From contig JAHBVH010000144.1 in the NCBI GenBank assembly GCA_019637645.1, positions 1 to 6,156 on the forward strand: a stretch of DNA of 6,156 bases, read 5' to 3'. The notes under the pieces were generated by a model. It had not been told where the DNA came from. It saw nothing but the letters and a program-made list of their open reading frames with translations, and made no database searches. This document shows, piece by piece, positions 5,975 to 6,156 of the stretch. The stretch's first letter is position 1. Each line of letters begins with the position of its first letter. The position numbers and the translations under genes were made by a program. This DNA is from Caldilineaceae bacterium. GTDB lineage: Bacteria; Chloroflexota; Anaerolineae; Caldilineales; Caldilineaceae.

Positions 5975-6156
5975 CTAACTTGCATAGCCCGGCACTGCAA
6001 AACGCAACGAGAGGCAGGTGAGCCCGCCATCCATCTTGCGCATTTCGCTGGTGTCCAGTTCAATCATCGGCAAGCCCAAGATGGCGAGCTGACGCTTGGT
6101 TTTGGGAAAGCCAGCCGGGATCAATAGCTGATCATTCATCAAAAGCGTATTGGCCG
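5975..6156 (-). CDS. Amidinotransferase/dimethylarginine dimethylaminohydrolase-like enzyme (C-terminal 59 residues)
   Basis: Only the end of the gene is visible: the frame is open through the right edge and stops at TAG 5975-5977. The fragment contains NDQLLIPAGFPKT, then LPMIELDTSEMRKMDGG and LTCLSLRF. This is the characteristic C-terminus of the guanidine-modifying superfamily (DDAH, arginine deiminase, amidinotransferases), with the nucleophilic Cys in GGLTCLS (codon 6016-6014) and the conserved Glu of SEMRK before it. Known members hydrolyse or transfer amidino groups, for example methylarginine to citrulline plus methylamine. The short tail after the Cys is closest to DDAH-type proteins, but arginine deiminase or an uncharacterised relative cannot be excluded. 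About 100 bases separate it from the iron-sulfur subunit, so co-transcription is possible but not certain. Confidence 0.75.
   Translation of the reverse strand, partial: ANTLLMNDQLLIPAGFPKTKRQLAILGLPMIELDTSEMRKMDGGLTCLSLRFAVPGYAS

Overview
The window reads as part of a bacterial accessory or catabolic locus transcribed entirely from the minus strand. From upstream to downstream (high to low coordinates) it holds: the C-terminal end of an amidinotransferase/DDAH-type hydrolase (cut by the right edge); a small [2Fe-2S] subunit and a large molybdopterin subunit of a xanthine dehydrogenase/CO dehydrogenase-family hydroxylase; a 444-base spacer; a membrane-anchored substrate-binding protein of the BMP/PnrA type with an extra C-terminal domain; and the N-terminal 161 residues of a TauC/SsuC-type ABC permease (cut by the left edge).

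The extracytoplasmic protein has a single N-terminal anchor followed by a long Pro/Thr linker rich in TPP/PTA repeats. That style, together with moderately high GC, is frequent in Chloroflexota (Chloroflexales/Anaerolineae-like lineages), so I suggest that phylum. This is an inference from style, not a proven placement.

The hydroxylase pair (5371-5871 and 2999-5356) is a tight two-gene unit separated by 14 bases. It lacks the FAD-binding medium subunit that usually accompanies such genes, and the large subunit lacks the AYxCSFR loop of true CO dehydrogenases. A purine, other N-heterocycle or aldehyde substrate is therefore likelier than CO. The BMP-type binding protein fits uptake of nucleosides or related compounds. 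The DDAH-like enzyme cleaves amidino C-N bonds in its known relatives. Together they suggest import and oxidative or hydrolytic breakdown of a nitrogen-rich small molecule; the actual substrate cannot be read from the sequence.

The non-coding DNA is the least conventional part. The hydroxylase operon ends in a 101-base nested inverted repeat (2889-2989). Embedded in it is a strong sigma70-like promoter (TTGAAA-17-TACAAT), which would give the binding-protein gene a leader of about 340 bases. About 140-180 bases into that leader is a hairpin followed by six U residues, with several further hairpins before it, so a structured regulatory leader or a terminated small RNA is plausible. A second spacer (485-685) holds a 15-bp inverted repeat behind the binding-protein gene and an extended -10 promoter in front of the permease gene. 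I see no tRNA, rRNA, CRISPR array, transposase or phage gene.
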